This document shows positions 46,485 to 55,355 of a stretch of 64,000 nt of DNA, piece after piece. Source of the stretch: Psychroflexus tropicus DSM 15496. GTDB taxonomy: Bacteria; Bacteroidota; Bacteroidia; Flavobacteriales; Flavobacteriaceae. Numbering within the stretch: the first letter of the stretch is position 1; each line of letters opens with the position of its first letter. The translations under genes were made by a program, and so were the position numbers. Below the pieces are notes generated by a model. It ran no database searches, had not been told where the DNA came from, and saw only the letters and a list, made by a program, of their open reading frames with translations. Location of the stretch: positions 603,218 to 667,217 of the forward strand of contig NZ_KB905343.1 of NCBI RefSeq assembly GCF_000378765.1. Reading direction: 5' to 3'.

Positions 46485-47084
46485 ATGGCTTTCCTCGATA
46501 AGGTTAAATGGATTCTTGGAATCCTTATGATTTTTGGATTAATTATTACCACTAATCTCATCGATAGGCATAATTTTATACGTGTTAAGGACTCTGTAGT
46601 GACCATTTATGAGGATAGGTTAGTCGCCAATGATCTTATTTTTGAAATGTTAAAGACAGTTCAGGAAAAAGAACTAAACATAATAGAAACAAGCTCCACA
46701 TCGATTGAAAATGATAATTCAAAATTTGATACTAAGTTAGAATCGTTGGTTTCCAGGTTTGAAGAAACAAAATTAACCATTGAAGAGGCGAGCATTTTTG
46801 AAGATTTGAAAATGAATGTTGAGAAGTTGATAGACTACAACAGTAAATCTAAGACTTCCAACGAAACCGATAATTCTATAATACTTTCGCGGATCGAGCA
46901 AGTAAAGACCAACCTCGATGAATTGTCTAAAATTCAGCTCAGGGAAGGAAGTCGACAAATGTCTATTAGTAAGCATGCGCTTAATACGGTAGAACTTTTT
47001 ACTCAAATCGAAATATTTATTCTCATATTTTTAGCGATTTTAATACAAATTATTGTGATGTATAAACCAAAACATAAGTCATGA
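46485..47084 (+). CDS. Orphan chemoreceptor-like four-helix-bundle sensor (no signalling domain)
   Basis: 199 residues from the ATG at 46485: one N-terminal transmembrane helix (KWILGILMIFGLIITTN), a periplasmic all-helical segment of about 140 residues (four-helix-bundle MCP sensor type), and a second transmembrane helix (TQIEIFILIFLAILIQIIVM) ending in a short basic tail. That is the sensing half of a methyl-accepting chemoreceptor, but HAMP and signalling parts are missing and the frame ends naturally. Probably a free-standing sensor or scaffold; family assignment is moderate. Confidence 0.6.
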   Translation: MAFLDKVKWILGILMIFGLIITTNLIDRHNFIRVKDSVVTIYEDRLVANDLIFEMLKTVQEKELNIIETSSTSIENDNSKFDTKLESLVSRFEETKLTIEEASIFEDLKMNVEKLIDYNSKSKTSNETDNSIILSRIEQVKTNLDELSKIQLREGSRQMSISKHALNTVELFTQIEIFILIFLAILIQIIVMYKPKHKS

Positions 47085-47144
47085 TTTATTCGAAAGGCTA
47101 ATCACCTGGACAAGAATTTATTTCTGGCAAAACTTGTTAAGGTT

Positions 47145-47410
47145 TTACTTACTGTTACAGAAATTCACGAAAATATTACCCAGTAATTTATCATTAGTCA
47201 CTTCACCTGTGATTTCTCAAAGTGATACAAAGCCTGGCGGATATCGATGGCCAATAAATATGTACTAAGGCTTTGGTTCATGCCTTCCTGTACCTTATTG
47301 ATTTCTTCTGAGGCCAATAGGGCATTATAATGTATTTAGTTGGTAACAATACTGTCGTTGTTGCTTAAAGCGCCATCATCAACATAACTCATGAGTTGAT
47401 TAACCATTGA
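47145..47410 (-). pseudogene. 3' fragment of mnmE (trmE) with stop and frameshift
   Basis: The minus strand reads MSYVDDGALSNNDSIVTN, then a TAA (47336-47338), then IHYNALLASEEINKVQEGMN and LLAIDIRQALYHF. A frameshift follows, then ITGEVTNDKLLGNIF and VNFCNSK at a natural stop (47145-47147). This is the C-terminal helical domain of the tRNA-modifying GTPase MnmE, whose end is normally ...NFCIGK. Nothing of the rest of mnmE is present. A functional copy must be elsewhere; this is an orphan, decayed 3' piece. Confidence 0.85.
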
Positions 47411-47536
47411 AATCACAGAATATTAACTTCAAGCTTTAATTCTTATAGCATTTGGTCATTTTTGCGATTTAATCTGAATTAAAAGCATATTTAATATCAA
47501 AGTAAGTCGAGCAAAATGATAGAATGATATTCTTCT

Positions 47537-47638
47537 TTATATTTTTCTGCAACTAAGTAACAATGAAAACCAATAAACGACAAGACTTAGAATTGCGCCA
47601 ATGGCAATATCATAACTTAAGTGCCAAAACCAAATCAT
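47537..47638 (-). CDS. Possible small membrane peptide (33 aa)
   Basis: ATG at 47638 preceded by AGAGGAGGACAG, then MIWFWHLSYDIAIGAILSLVVYWFSLLLSCRKI: two short hydrophobic segments. The purine-rich sequence is not diagnostic in this phylum. It may also be the continuation of the upstream small membrane gene in another frame. Weak support. Confidence 0.3.
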   Translation of the reverse strand: MIWFWHLSYDIAIGAILSLVVYWFSLLLSCRKI

Positions 47639-47654
47639 TGCATCCTGTCCTCCT

Positions 47655-47894
47655 CTAAAGGTTTTTTTCCGAAAATGAGATCGAGAGGTTTCCGGCAAGA
47701 ACATATGAAATAGGAACCCAAAGAATCCCCAAAATCAGAATAACTTTAAGTAATACAGATAAATACTTGGTTACTTTACGAGTTGGTTGTCGAAATTCTT
47801 TGACGCCCCAGTAAATCGATGGGGGAAGGGCAATCATGCCAAACCAGGACATAAAAGTTCCCAAAGGAATGGTTTCTGCTTGGTCCAAAGCCAT
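47655..47894 (-). CDS. Small membrane protein (79 aa)
   Basis: 79 residues with two hydrophobic helices (GTFMSWFGMIALPPSIYWGV and YLSVLLKVILILGILWVPISYVLAG) joined by a basic loop (KEFRQPTRKVTK). No family recognised. The adjacent frame downstream (47537-47638) also encodes hydrophobic peptide, so a longer protein may have been broken by a frameshift. Confidence 0.5.
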   Translation of the reverse strand: MALDQAETIPLGTFMSWFGMIALPPSIYWGVKEFRQPTRKVTKYLSVLLKVILILGILWVPISYVLAGNLSISFSEKNL

Positions 47895-48291
47895 TTAAAA
47901 TTTTAATGACCAGAGACTAAACCATAGTTGTGATCTAACGTAAGTGTGTAGAAAGCGCAGAACCTATTCTAAAATTTAAATTGCTTAATTAATACTCATT
48001 CCTATTGGAATAAAGAAATTTGCGCTTTAATAAAGAACCATCTGTAGATAATTCTAAAGGAAAGCAGAGCAGCCATTTCCGTGGTGAATTGAATACCTTA
48101 CTACTTTATGGAGATCATCATTGTTGAGGATTGATTATTAATACAAAAGATTCATTAGAGCAAAAAATATTGATGTAAAATACAAATACTATAGACTATA
48201 GAAATAAAATCTAGCCGTAGTTAAAATCGAATACAATGGTTTTTTCATAATCAAAAATGAAGATAAGTCGAAGAAAAGAAGACTGAATTAA
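47895..48291. other. Gene-free stretch with a possible coding relic
   Basis: 397 AT-rich bases. The plus strand from about 48020 to 48127 reads RFNKEPSVDNSKGK, SSHFRGELNTLLLYGDHHC before a stop, protein-like but with no start and no continuation in frame. I cannot name a family. The rest shows no signal. Confidence 0.35.
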
Positions 48292-48663
48292 TTATAAATC
48301 GTACTGAATCCATTCGTCTGAGAGATGAATATCAATGATTTCCAAAGGACCAGGACCTTTATTCTTAAAGCTATGTGGTAGGTTCGCCGGTCCTACTATA
48401 ATGCTACCTTCCTCGGCTATCATTGTATTTTCACCAATTGTAAATTCTGCAGCACCTTTTATAATGTGTACAATCTCATCATAGGGATGAACGTGTAAAC
48501 CCGGACCTTGATCAACTTCATCTATTGTGGATCGAACTATAACGCAGTTAACCCCGTAATCTCCACCAGAAAATACAGCGTTGGGTGTCTTTTCTTCATC
48601 GAACCATTCGTTCTTTTTTATGTAGGCTGGTTTTACTTTGGATGGTTTAGGCATAGTATTCAA
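48292..48663 (-). CDS. Cupin-domain protein
   Basis: 123 residues: single cupin domain with HVHPYDEIVHIIKGAAEF (two His, one Glu-type metal motif) and GPANLPHSFKNKG (third His). This resembles the small cupins related to quercetinase or pectin-degradation proteins; the ligand is unknown. Distinct from the other cupin at 42518. Confidence 0.85.
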   Translation of the reverse strand: MNTMPKPSKVKPAYIKKNEWFDEEKTPNAVFSGGDYGVNCVIVRSTIDEVDQGPGLHVHPYDEIVHIIKGAAEFTIGENTMIAEEGSIIVGPANLPHSFKNKGPGPLEIIDIHLSDEWIQYDL

Positions 48664-48922
48664 ATGGTTTTAAAGTTTTGAAATAGAATTAAAATTTAAT
48701 GCGTATTGATGTGATCTCGATACAAAACTGATAAGCGTTTAGGTTGAAAAATTCTCTTTTCAAATAGTTATAAAGCCCCTTTTTTATTTTCCGATACAAT
48801 ATATGAAGTAGCGCTGATTATCAGATAGTTAAGTGCTTGCAGATACAAATAAGCAACAAAATCTGTTGATTTTCAGCTAATCAAGGGCTAAAGAAAGGAA
48901 AAATGTAATGTCAGGGCATAAA

Positions 48923-48950
48923 AAAACCGCCCCACAAAGGAAGCGGTTTT
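48923..48950 (-). terminator. Intrinsic terminator after the DUF6266 gene
   Basis: On the minus strand AAAACCGC and GCGGTTTT pair around a 12-base loop and are followed by TTT, 21 bases after the DUF6266 stop. From 48664 to 48922 no gene is visible. Confidence 0.85.
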
Positions 48951-48970
48951 CTAAGAAAACGCAATCGCTA

Positions 48971-49609
48971 TTAAGCAACTGTTACAGAGCCGATATAAAT
49001 ACTATCAGAGACTTCCTTACCATCATCACTAATGAAACCGATAAAGGCTTCTACATCGTCTCCAATGAAGTCATTTGGCATTGCTAAGTTCTGAGAAGTA
49101 GCACTTCGTGCTGCTCCTGCAGTATCATAGATTGCCTGGTCTTTAGTAGCATTGTAAACAACCAATAGAGCTTTGTCTGTTGCTTGTGCACTTCCACTAC
49201 CACTGTTGTCATCCCAAGTGAACTCAACCAAACCACCTGAAGAACTTACAGCACCATTTAAGGCTTCTGTTAGTCCACCACGGCTTACTAATGCATTGGC
49301 ATAGTCAACCGAGAAGTTTGGATATGTACCTGTGATTGCATTGTTCAGGTTGTACGACATAGCCGCATTGAACTGCGTCATTTTGTTAGCATACAACTTG
49401 AATCCTACTCTCAAGAAGTCAGTCATTGTTTGAAGAAACCTGAGAGTTATTGTGAATTTAGAACGCTGATCCACCTGACCTGCAGTTCTTGGATTAGAGA
49501 CATTGGCAGGCTTGATTCTCATGTAATCAATACCTTTCCATGTTCCACCTACGATATTTCCCACCTTTCCTGAGAAACCGCCTAAGACACCTTGTGAAAT
49601 TTTACCCAT
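48971..49609 (-). CDS. DUF6266 family protein
   Basis: 212 residues. The N-terminus MGKISQGVLGGFSGKVGNIVGG followed by WKGIDYMRIKPANVSNPRT and QRSKF is the DUF6266 hallmark, a protein common in Bacteroidota; some of its traits (QRSKFxxxxxFL, repeated beta segments) recall phage or surface structural proteins. No signal peptide. Function unknown. It is the first gene of the region whose content looks mobile. Has its own terminator. Confidence 0.85.
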   Translation of the reverse strand: MGKISQGVLGGFSGKVGNIVGGTWKGIDYMRIKPANVSNPRTAGQVDQRSKFTITLRFLQTMTDFLRVGFKLYANKMTQFNAAMSYNLNNAITGTYPNFSVDYANALVSRGGLTEALNGAVSSSGGLVEFTWDDNSGSGSAQATDKALLVVYNATKDQAIYDTAGAARSATSQNLAMPNDFIGDDVEAFIGFISDDGKEVSDSIYIGSVTVA

Positions 49610-49991
49610 TGTTTAAGTTTTTGAGGTTAACGATTATTTGGACTTGACACGGACTTGCCATGGATTCGCCCTATGTCATCTAAAATACTTCAAGAACTGT
49701 GCAAGGTTGTTATTCTTGAGGTGGTTGCATCAGGGTGCTTCTCTTTGCATATCAGTAAGTTAAATTGTGGCATACAGTAGTAGAATTTGTCACTCTTCCT
49801 GACATAATTCATTTTTAAAAGAGAAAAGAAAAAAGGGAAAAAAAGAAAAGAGAAAGCGTTCTTTTTGGTGTGCGGGGCTGGGTTGTCAAGGTTTTTGATA
49901 AAAATACTACCCAAAGGGTGGAGATTTTTTTCAAAACCCGAAGGGCTTGACCTTGATAATCCAAAGGCGGGTAAGCCATGTGCGAGCACAC
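49610..49991. other. Non-coding stretch with a branched hairpin structure
   Basis: 382 bases upstream of DUF6266. At 49886-49892 and 49950-49956, TCAAGGT and ACCTTGA form an outer stem that encloses two tight hairpins: CTACCC-AAA-GGGTGG (49907-49921) and CCC-GAA-GGG (49937-49945). Just to the right, GTGC-GA-GCAC (near 49982-49991) is a third. A purine run (about 49815-49857) precedes them. This could be a structured RNA or a leader of the DUF6266 transcript; no gene is convincing here. Confidence 0.45.
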
Positions 49992-50615
49992 CTATTTTTG
50001 CTGCTCTATTTTATTTTTAATTGCAGCATAACCCTGTGCGGTGATACAGTGGAATTTCTCATCACCTGTGTCTTTCTTTACTTTCTCAATTGCTTCTTGA
50101 ATCTGCATGCCATTTGCCATTGATAAGTAGAATATCTTATTGGCATTTATACCTGGTTTGACACCTAAGTTTTCTGAATATCCTATGATTCCGAAGAATG
50201 GAAATTCACCTTTTAATTGATCTACTGCATTAATGACGTTTAAACCTTTGCAGGTAGTCATGTTTAGAACGACAGAACCATTAGAGGCTTTGTTTAGGTG
50301 TCTTAAAGGCTCTTCTATGGCAGACCATGGAATGAGTTCACCTGTATGCTTAAACCCAATACAATCACTATTACCATGACCAACAAAATGAAGCATATAT
50401 CTCTTTCCTGAGTGTGATTCAATAGTAAGTTGGTTTATAGCATCGAGAAGTTCCTGTTTTGTAGACAAGTTTAGTATTCGGGTTGAGAATCCTTCTGTTG
50501 TTAGAACTGAATTTAGTTCTTCTGTTATTTTCCAATTGGTACGTTCATCATCAGAAAGCAAATCAAGAATCACTATCTGGTCGTACTCTACATCAAGTTT
50601 TTTGTAATCAATCAT
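49992..50615 (-). CDS. Small caspase/CHAT-like peptidase domain protein
   Basis: 207 residues. The only clear domain is a CHAT/caspase fold: strand plus catalytic histidine LHFVGHG (His80) and, about 40 residues later, the nucleophile strand VVLNMTTCKG (Cys122). The spacing and surroundings (GELIPWSAIEEPL between them) fit the CHAT protease family. There is no sensor or TPR part and no partner effector visible. N-terminal 70 residues are an alpha/beta lead-in. Proteases of this type often serve in defence or programmed death; here the role is unknown. Confidence 0.7.
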   Translation of the reverse strand: MIDYKKLDVEYDQIVILDLLSDDERTNWKITEELNSVLTTEGFSTRILNLSTKQELLDAINQLTIESHSGKRYMLHFVGHGNSDCIGFKHTGELIPWSAIEEPLRHLNKASNGSVVLNMTTCKGLNVINAVDQLKGEFPFFGIIGYSENLGVKPGINANKIFYLSMANGMQIQEAIEKVKKDTGDEKFHCITAQGYAAIKNKIEQQK

Positions 50616-51461
50616 AATATCGTGTTTATTATAAATATGTAGAAAATCAGAAAAAGCACGATTTTTTGAAAAATAATTTCAAAGTAACTGGTAATCAACT
50701 AAATAAAATTACGGAATGTTGCTATTTACGGTGGGGAAACGCAGGTAAACTAAGGCGTAGCCGTTTCAGCGAGCCGCCTGCGAGCGGAGCAAGGGTGGTG
50801 TAGGAAATTGCCTGAATCCCTTTAGGGTGAAGGCGACCTACGCCTATGTAGGTACTACACAGGGCTGGCGTGATTTTTTGCTTCAGGGGTTGGGAAAGGC
50901 AAGTGTGGTGAATGAATTGAGCGTAATGACGAGTTTTGAGGAATGAAGGGAAATGAATGAGCCACTCTTGCGTATGTTGGTGAAAGTGGCTGAGTTGAAG
51001 GAATGAGGAACGAATGACTGAAATGAAGCGACTGTAGCCATTGGGTGAATTGCAAAAAGCATGACAGCCCGATTAGCCCGCAGCGACCCGCAGGCGAGCA
51101 AAATTAACAAGCAGCGATAGCCCCCCAATTTAAAACTTGTGAGTTTAGCGAACACCTTAAAAGGGGTTTGGGGGGGGTAGAAAAGCTGCGAATGAGGATT
51201 GAGTGAAATGTGTGAAACAAAACAAATGAACGACTTGAAGTGAGCACCTACTGGAGCGCAAACTGAAAGGTAGTGAATGGTATATGCAAGGGCGACCGTA
51301 GGGAGTGCATTTACCCTTGCAGATATGTTTTTGTGGAACTAAATGGAAGGATTGACGAATACCGCTTTACCTGCGTTGGGGCTGTGCGGTGCTGGAAGTG
51401 GGTAAATGAAATGAGGAACGAATGCAATGCACCTACTGTAGGCACATGGCTGTGGGTGGGG
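50616..51461. other. GC-rich gene-free region, possible structured RNA or transfer origin
   Basis: About 750 bases (50700-51450) are clearly richer in G and C than neighbouring genes and lack a convincing gene on either strand. AACGCAGGTAAA (50738-50749) and TTTACCTGCGTT (51366-51377) are a perfect 12-base inverted pair bracketing most of it. AATGAGGAACGAATG occurs at 51002-51016 and again at 51410-51424, and GAATGA-type words recur many times between. CGCCTGCG (50775-50782) and CGCAGGCG (51089-51096) are also complementary. I recall similar sequence in Bacteroidota conjugative elements but cannot verify it. Confidence 0.5.
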
Positions 51462-52115
51462 TTAACCTTCTTGGATAGCTTTTAATTGCTTTTGGGCAGA
51501 TTTCAGCTTTAAGTTTAAATCTACTTTTTCATTGAACTGCTTGCTTCTGGATATTGCTGATTTGAGTTTACCGATTTCCTTCTTTAAGCGATCTACTTCT
51601 TGTTGGTTCTTTAAGATTGAATCCAATGACTGTTTACCTAATTCTGGCTTACCTGTTAGTTGAACACATAAGTCCTTGAATACAGCGTCTAAGCTTCCTT
51701 TTAGGTTAAATGCAAAGCTGTTATCGTCCTTATTGAACCAATCTGAAGTAAATGTCCAATCAATCACTGCAACATCATCATTGGTGGGGTGTGGGTGTTT
51801 TGAAGCAGTTGAAATATAAGCTTCCTGTTCATGCTCTACCCAAAATACAATGTGGTATGGAATGGACTTATTAATGATTTCAAGGATTTTAAGGATATCG
51901 GATTTTTGCTTGAGTTCTATCTTGAAAACCTGTATTTCCTGAATATCCTTAGCATCTAAGTTTACTGTATCCGCAGAAAGCTTATGAGTCCATGAAATAC
52001 GCTGAATACAGTCTGTGAATAGCTTCTTCTGCTTGGTGTTGGTGTACTCGTCAAATGCATTCTTGGGTACAACACGACCTACATTTGTTCTTACAGGTAG
52101 ATTGAAGAAATCCAT
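51462..52115 (-). CDS. DUF4391 protein, last gene of the defence operon
   Basis: 217 residues: an alpha/beta DUF4391 domain (about 1-150; MDFFNLPVRTNVGRVVPKN, then VFWVEHEQEAYIST and WTFTSDWF) and a C-terminal coiled coil (KNQQEVDRLKKEIGKLKSAI). Its ATG overlaps the stop of the helicase gene (TAATG), so translation is coupled. DUF4391 proteins recur beside helicases and type III restriction-modification genes as I recall, which fits a helper or specificity role. The mechanism is unknown. Confidence 0.85.
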   Translation of the reverse strand: MDFFNLPVRTNVGRVVPKNAFDEYTNTKQKKLFTDCIQRISWTHKLSADTVNLDAKDIQEIQVFKIELKQKSDILKILEIINKSIPYHIVFWVEHEQEAYISTASKHPHPTNDDVAVIDWTFTSDWFNKDDNSFAFNLKGSLDAVFKDLCVQLTGKPELGKQSLDSILKNQQEVDRLKKEIGKLKSAISRSKQFNEKVDLNLKLKSAQKQLKAIQEG

Positions 52116-55100
52116 TAGCGGACAATTAAGAATGATACCAACTTGAAGTCTTCTATTCCCTTGATTTTCTCCTGAAGTGCAGTTGTGCCACCTGACTTGA
52201 ATAGACTTAGGACTTCCTTTTCTTCTTCCTTCTCTAAAATGGTGCTAATCCCTTGCTTCAGCAGGTTTGAGTATTCATCCATTTGGTGGTAATCATCTGT
52301 CTCTTCCGCTAATTCAGTACAAACATCTTCTATTGGTGCAGTTTTACCTTTAGCAAGCATGCGCATGGCATCCAATATCTTCTTAGACTCTACATGGTTC
52401 AGGATTAACTCGCCATTCATTTTCATATACACCAAGTAGTACGGGTGTAATCTATTCAGCTTATTGATATTGACGCTTGAGTTCACATTCTTGAGCACGA
52501 AGATTACACCACTTTGAAGTATTGGGCTGGATTTTACCACTGCATGAAGCCCTTCTGGAATGTTTTTCAATTCACCGTACTCTTTAATCATGTTGGATAA
52601 ATCCACTCGAAAATCATTCAATCCAAGGTCTGTAATGCTCACACCTTCTCTCAAATCTTCTAAGTCAATTACTTCTTCTTGTAGTCTCTGAAGCTGTATT
52701 TTCCTGTACTCTAAGTCCTTTTCTTCAGTATTTAGAATATTATCATCACCTGTACTTGCCATGTTGCTAATGAGCATCTTATTCTCAACACGCTGCTTTA
52801 GGTTGATATAATTATCGAGCGTAACATCAGGCCAAAAGTTGACCATGGTAATACTGTTGTTCTTAGAACCAATTCTATCTACCCGCCCGAAGCGTTGAAT
52901 AATTCTCACAGGGTTCCAATGAATATCATAGTTGATTAGGTAATCACAGTCTTGCAGGTTCTGACCTTCTGAAATACAATCTGTAGCGATTAGCAAATCA
53001 ATAGAGTCTGAAATGCTTGGATATAGCTGTGCTTTGTCTTTGGATAGGGGTGAGAAGCATGTAAGAATAGCATTTAGGTCTGCTGGTATCTTTTTAGTAG
53101 TACACAACCTTCTCGAACCTGTTATAATTGCTGTGTTCAAGCCATACTTCTCTTTCAAGTGCTTGTGAATGTTCTCGTATAGATAATTGGCTGTATCTGC
53201 AAAGGCTGTGAATACTATTGCTTTCTTGTTTCCTGGATTAAATGGCTCATTTACCTTCTTGTCTAAAAGACTGATTAGATGCTGTAGCTTGGTGTCTTTT
53301 TCACCCCGTATATCAACGATATTGCTCCAAAGGTGATTGAGTACAGCAAGGTCTTCATTCAGGTCTTCACGCCATTTTGTGGTGTCCATATCGGCAATGT
53401 GAACCTTAATCTTTCTACCAATTACTTGCTCTTCATCAGCCCAATTGGATTCAAAGTCATAGTTCTCGTCACTCAGGATTTTATGGATTCCTTCATAGTC
53501 ATCCGCATCACCTTTGTCAATGGTTTTAATGGCGTTTTCAATCTGACCGATAATACCTTCCAAAGTAAGGCGGAAAGAGTCCACAGAACTCTCTAAACGC
53601 TTGAGTAAGTTGATTCGCATAAGAATACGCAAACTCAATTCTCTATCTACCTGCGATAGCTTACCTGAACCTGAACGTACTTCTTTGTCATATAAATCCG
53701 CATAGGCTTGCACCTTACTTGGAAGAATGTAATTCAATGGCGTGTAAACGGATAAATTGAGCAGGGTAAGCTTCTCAGCAATATCTACATAAGTAACATC
53801 ATCCGAAGCAGTAAGTGGGCTTTGAATAGATACGGGCTTGTTTCGCTCTGGGAATTTACCAATGGCTGTAGTGTCGTAATAAGTAGTAATGTGCTTTCTG
53901 GAACGTGCTATAGTTAACGAATCCAATATCTCAAAGAAGTCAAAGTCGAGCATGTCCAAAAGCTTCTCAGTAGTGCGCTCTGTAGTCTCATATCTGCTCC
54001 AAATATTGAACGCTTGCTGGGCTTTTCTAAATATCTGATCTATGCCACTCTGAGTATCTAACTTTTGGTCAATATTCTCCGCATCACCTTCATAGGCTAA
54101 AGCTAATTGGTTACGTAAGTCGTTGAACCTGTTATTTACAGGGGTAGCAGAAAGCATCATCACTTTAGTTTCAATGCCTTCCTGAATCACTTTCCGCATT
54201 AATGTTTGATAGCGGTTTTCCTTACCAACTACTGTATTGTTGTTTCTGAAATTGTGAGATTCATCTATAACTATGAGACCGTAATTGCCCCAATTCACAT
54301 TGGCTAATTCACGTCCATTACTGATACCACGTTCACGGCTTAAATCTGTATGGAATAGTACATCATACCTGAATCTATCAGCGGCTAATATGTTGTTCTT
54401 ATCGTTGTGGCGGTAGGTATTCCAATTGGCTTCTAACTTCTTGGGACAAAGTACCAATACGTCCTTGTTCCGCATTTCATAGTATTTGATAACCCCTAAA
54501 GCTGAGAAGGTTTTACCTAAACCTACAGAATCTGCCAATATGCAGCCCTTGTACTTCTCTAATTTGTTGATAGCACCGATTACTGCATCCTGTTGAAAAT
54601 TGTAGAGCTTCTGCCATACCAACGTGTCTTTAAAGCCAATTTGCTCATTGGGTAGATTGTCTAAAGACAAGTCGTCTAAGAAGTCATTGAATATGTTGTA
54701 AAGCGTAATGAAGTAGATAAACTCAGGACTGTTCTCCTTGTAAGCACTCTCAAAGTATTTCTGCACTTTCTCGGTCACATCCTTCAGGTCTTCTTCATTC
54801 TCCCACACCTGATTGAACCAATCTAAGTAGGCTTTACTATCTGGATGTTCCGCTTTTTGAATGAGTGTAGGAAACCCTTTTTTATGTGTGATTCCTAAAT
54901 CGGAAGTGGTGAAACCACTGACGTTAGAATAGGCTTGAGCATTCTCGTTGTCCTGGTTCACATGAATCATCCCGTTGAGGGGCTGATTGTTGTGCTTGTT
55001 GGATTTGAAAGTGACTTTTTCCTTTACCCACCTTGAGCATTCTTTGGCAATGGCTCTTTGGTTGAGCTGATTCATCAATCTCAATTCAAACTCACCGCCA

Positions 55101-55348
55101 CAAAGCTCTGATTCCCTAACTATGTGCGGTATGTAGAACTTCCTGCTTTCCTTCTGAAACTTCTCTTCAATGAAAGTGGGTGAACTAAAAATGAAACGCA
55201 GTTCATCAATTTTACCCAATTCTTTTTTGAGTGCTTCAAAAGCATAAATAGAGAATGTAGAAGCGGCAATACTGAGTTTACTACCTTTTCTTATGGTCTC
55301 CTTTAGGTCATCACCCAAACGTGTATTTACATTGTCAATTAGCTTCAT
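52115..55348 (-). CDS. SNF2-type helicase with degenerate PLD-like N-terminal domain
   Basis: 1077 residues. Residues 1-155 have the fold pattern of a phospholipase-D-like nuclease half (SKLSIAASTFSIYAFEAL; SNVSGFTTSDLG at 141-152), but the HxK is replaced (GMIHVNQ, His129 without the Lys), so catalysis is doubtful. The SNF2 motor follows: DSVGLGKT (273-280), DESH (362-365), LSATPVNN, and QRFGRVDRIGSK in the second RecA lobe. Starts 8 bases after the Res stop and overlaps DUF4391. Such PLD-helicase proteins are found in bacterial defence loci; a DNA-translocating role alongside Res/Mod is inferred. Confidence 0.88.
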   Translation of the reverse strand: MKLIDNVNTRLGDDLKETIRKGSKLSIAASTFSIYAFEALKKELGKIDELRFIFSSPTFIEEKFQKESRKFYIPHIVRESELCGGEFELRLMNQLNQRAIAKECSRWVKEKVTFKSNKHNNQPLNGMIHVNQDNENAQAYSNVSGFTTSDLGITHKKGFPTLIQKAEHPDSKAYLDWFNQVWENEEDLKDVTEKVQKYFESAYKENSPEFIYFITLYNIFNDFLDDLSLDNLPNEQIGFKDTLVWQKLYNFQQDAVIGAINKLEKYKGCILADSVGLGKTFSALGVIKYYEMRNKDVLVLCPKKLEANWNTYRHNDKNNILAADRFRYDVLFHTDLSRERGISNGRELANVNWGNYGLIVIDESHNFRNNNTVVGKENRYQTLMRKVIQEGIETKVMMLSATPVNNRFNDLRNQLALAYEGDAENIDQKLDTQSGIDQIFRKAQQAFNIWSRYETTERTTEKLLDMLDFDFFEILDSLTIARSRKHITTYYDTTAIGKFPERNKPVSIQSPLTASDDVTYVDIAEKLTLLNLSVYTPLNYILPSKVQAYADLYDKEVRSGSGKLSQVDRELSLRILMRINLLKRLESSVDSFRLTLEGIIGQIENAIKTIDKGDADDYEGIHKILSDENYDFESNWADEEQVIGRKIKVHIADMDTTKWREDLNEDLAVLNHLWSNIVDIRGEKDTKLQHLISLLDKKVNEPFNPGNKKAIVFTAFADTANYLYENIHKHLKEKYGLNTAIITGSRRLCTTKKIPADLNAILTCFSPLSKDKAQLYPSISDSIDLLIATDCISEGQNLQDCDYLINYDIHWNPVRIIQRFGRVDRIGSKNNSITMVNFWPDVTLDNYINLKQRVENKMLISNMASTGDDNILNTEEKDLEYRKIQLQRLQEEVIDLEDLREGVSITDLGLNDFRVDLSNMIKEYGELKNIPEGLHAVVKSSPILQSGVIFVLKNVNSSVNINKLNRLHPYYLVYMKMNGELILNHVESKKILDAMRMLAKGKTAPIEDVCTELAEETDDYHQMDEYSNLLKQGISTILEKEEEKEVLSLFKSGGTTALQEKIKGIEDFKLVSFLIVR

Positions 55349-55355
55349 AGCAGCA

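Noticed and set aside
49690-51485. Small frames at 49690-49989, 50855-51155 and 51273-51485
   Set aside because: They overlap each other on different frames in structured GC-rich DNA, have odd composition (Ser/His/Pro- or Cys/Trp-rich) and no recognisable domain.
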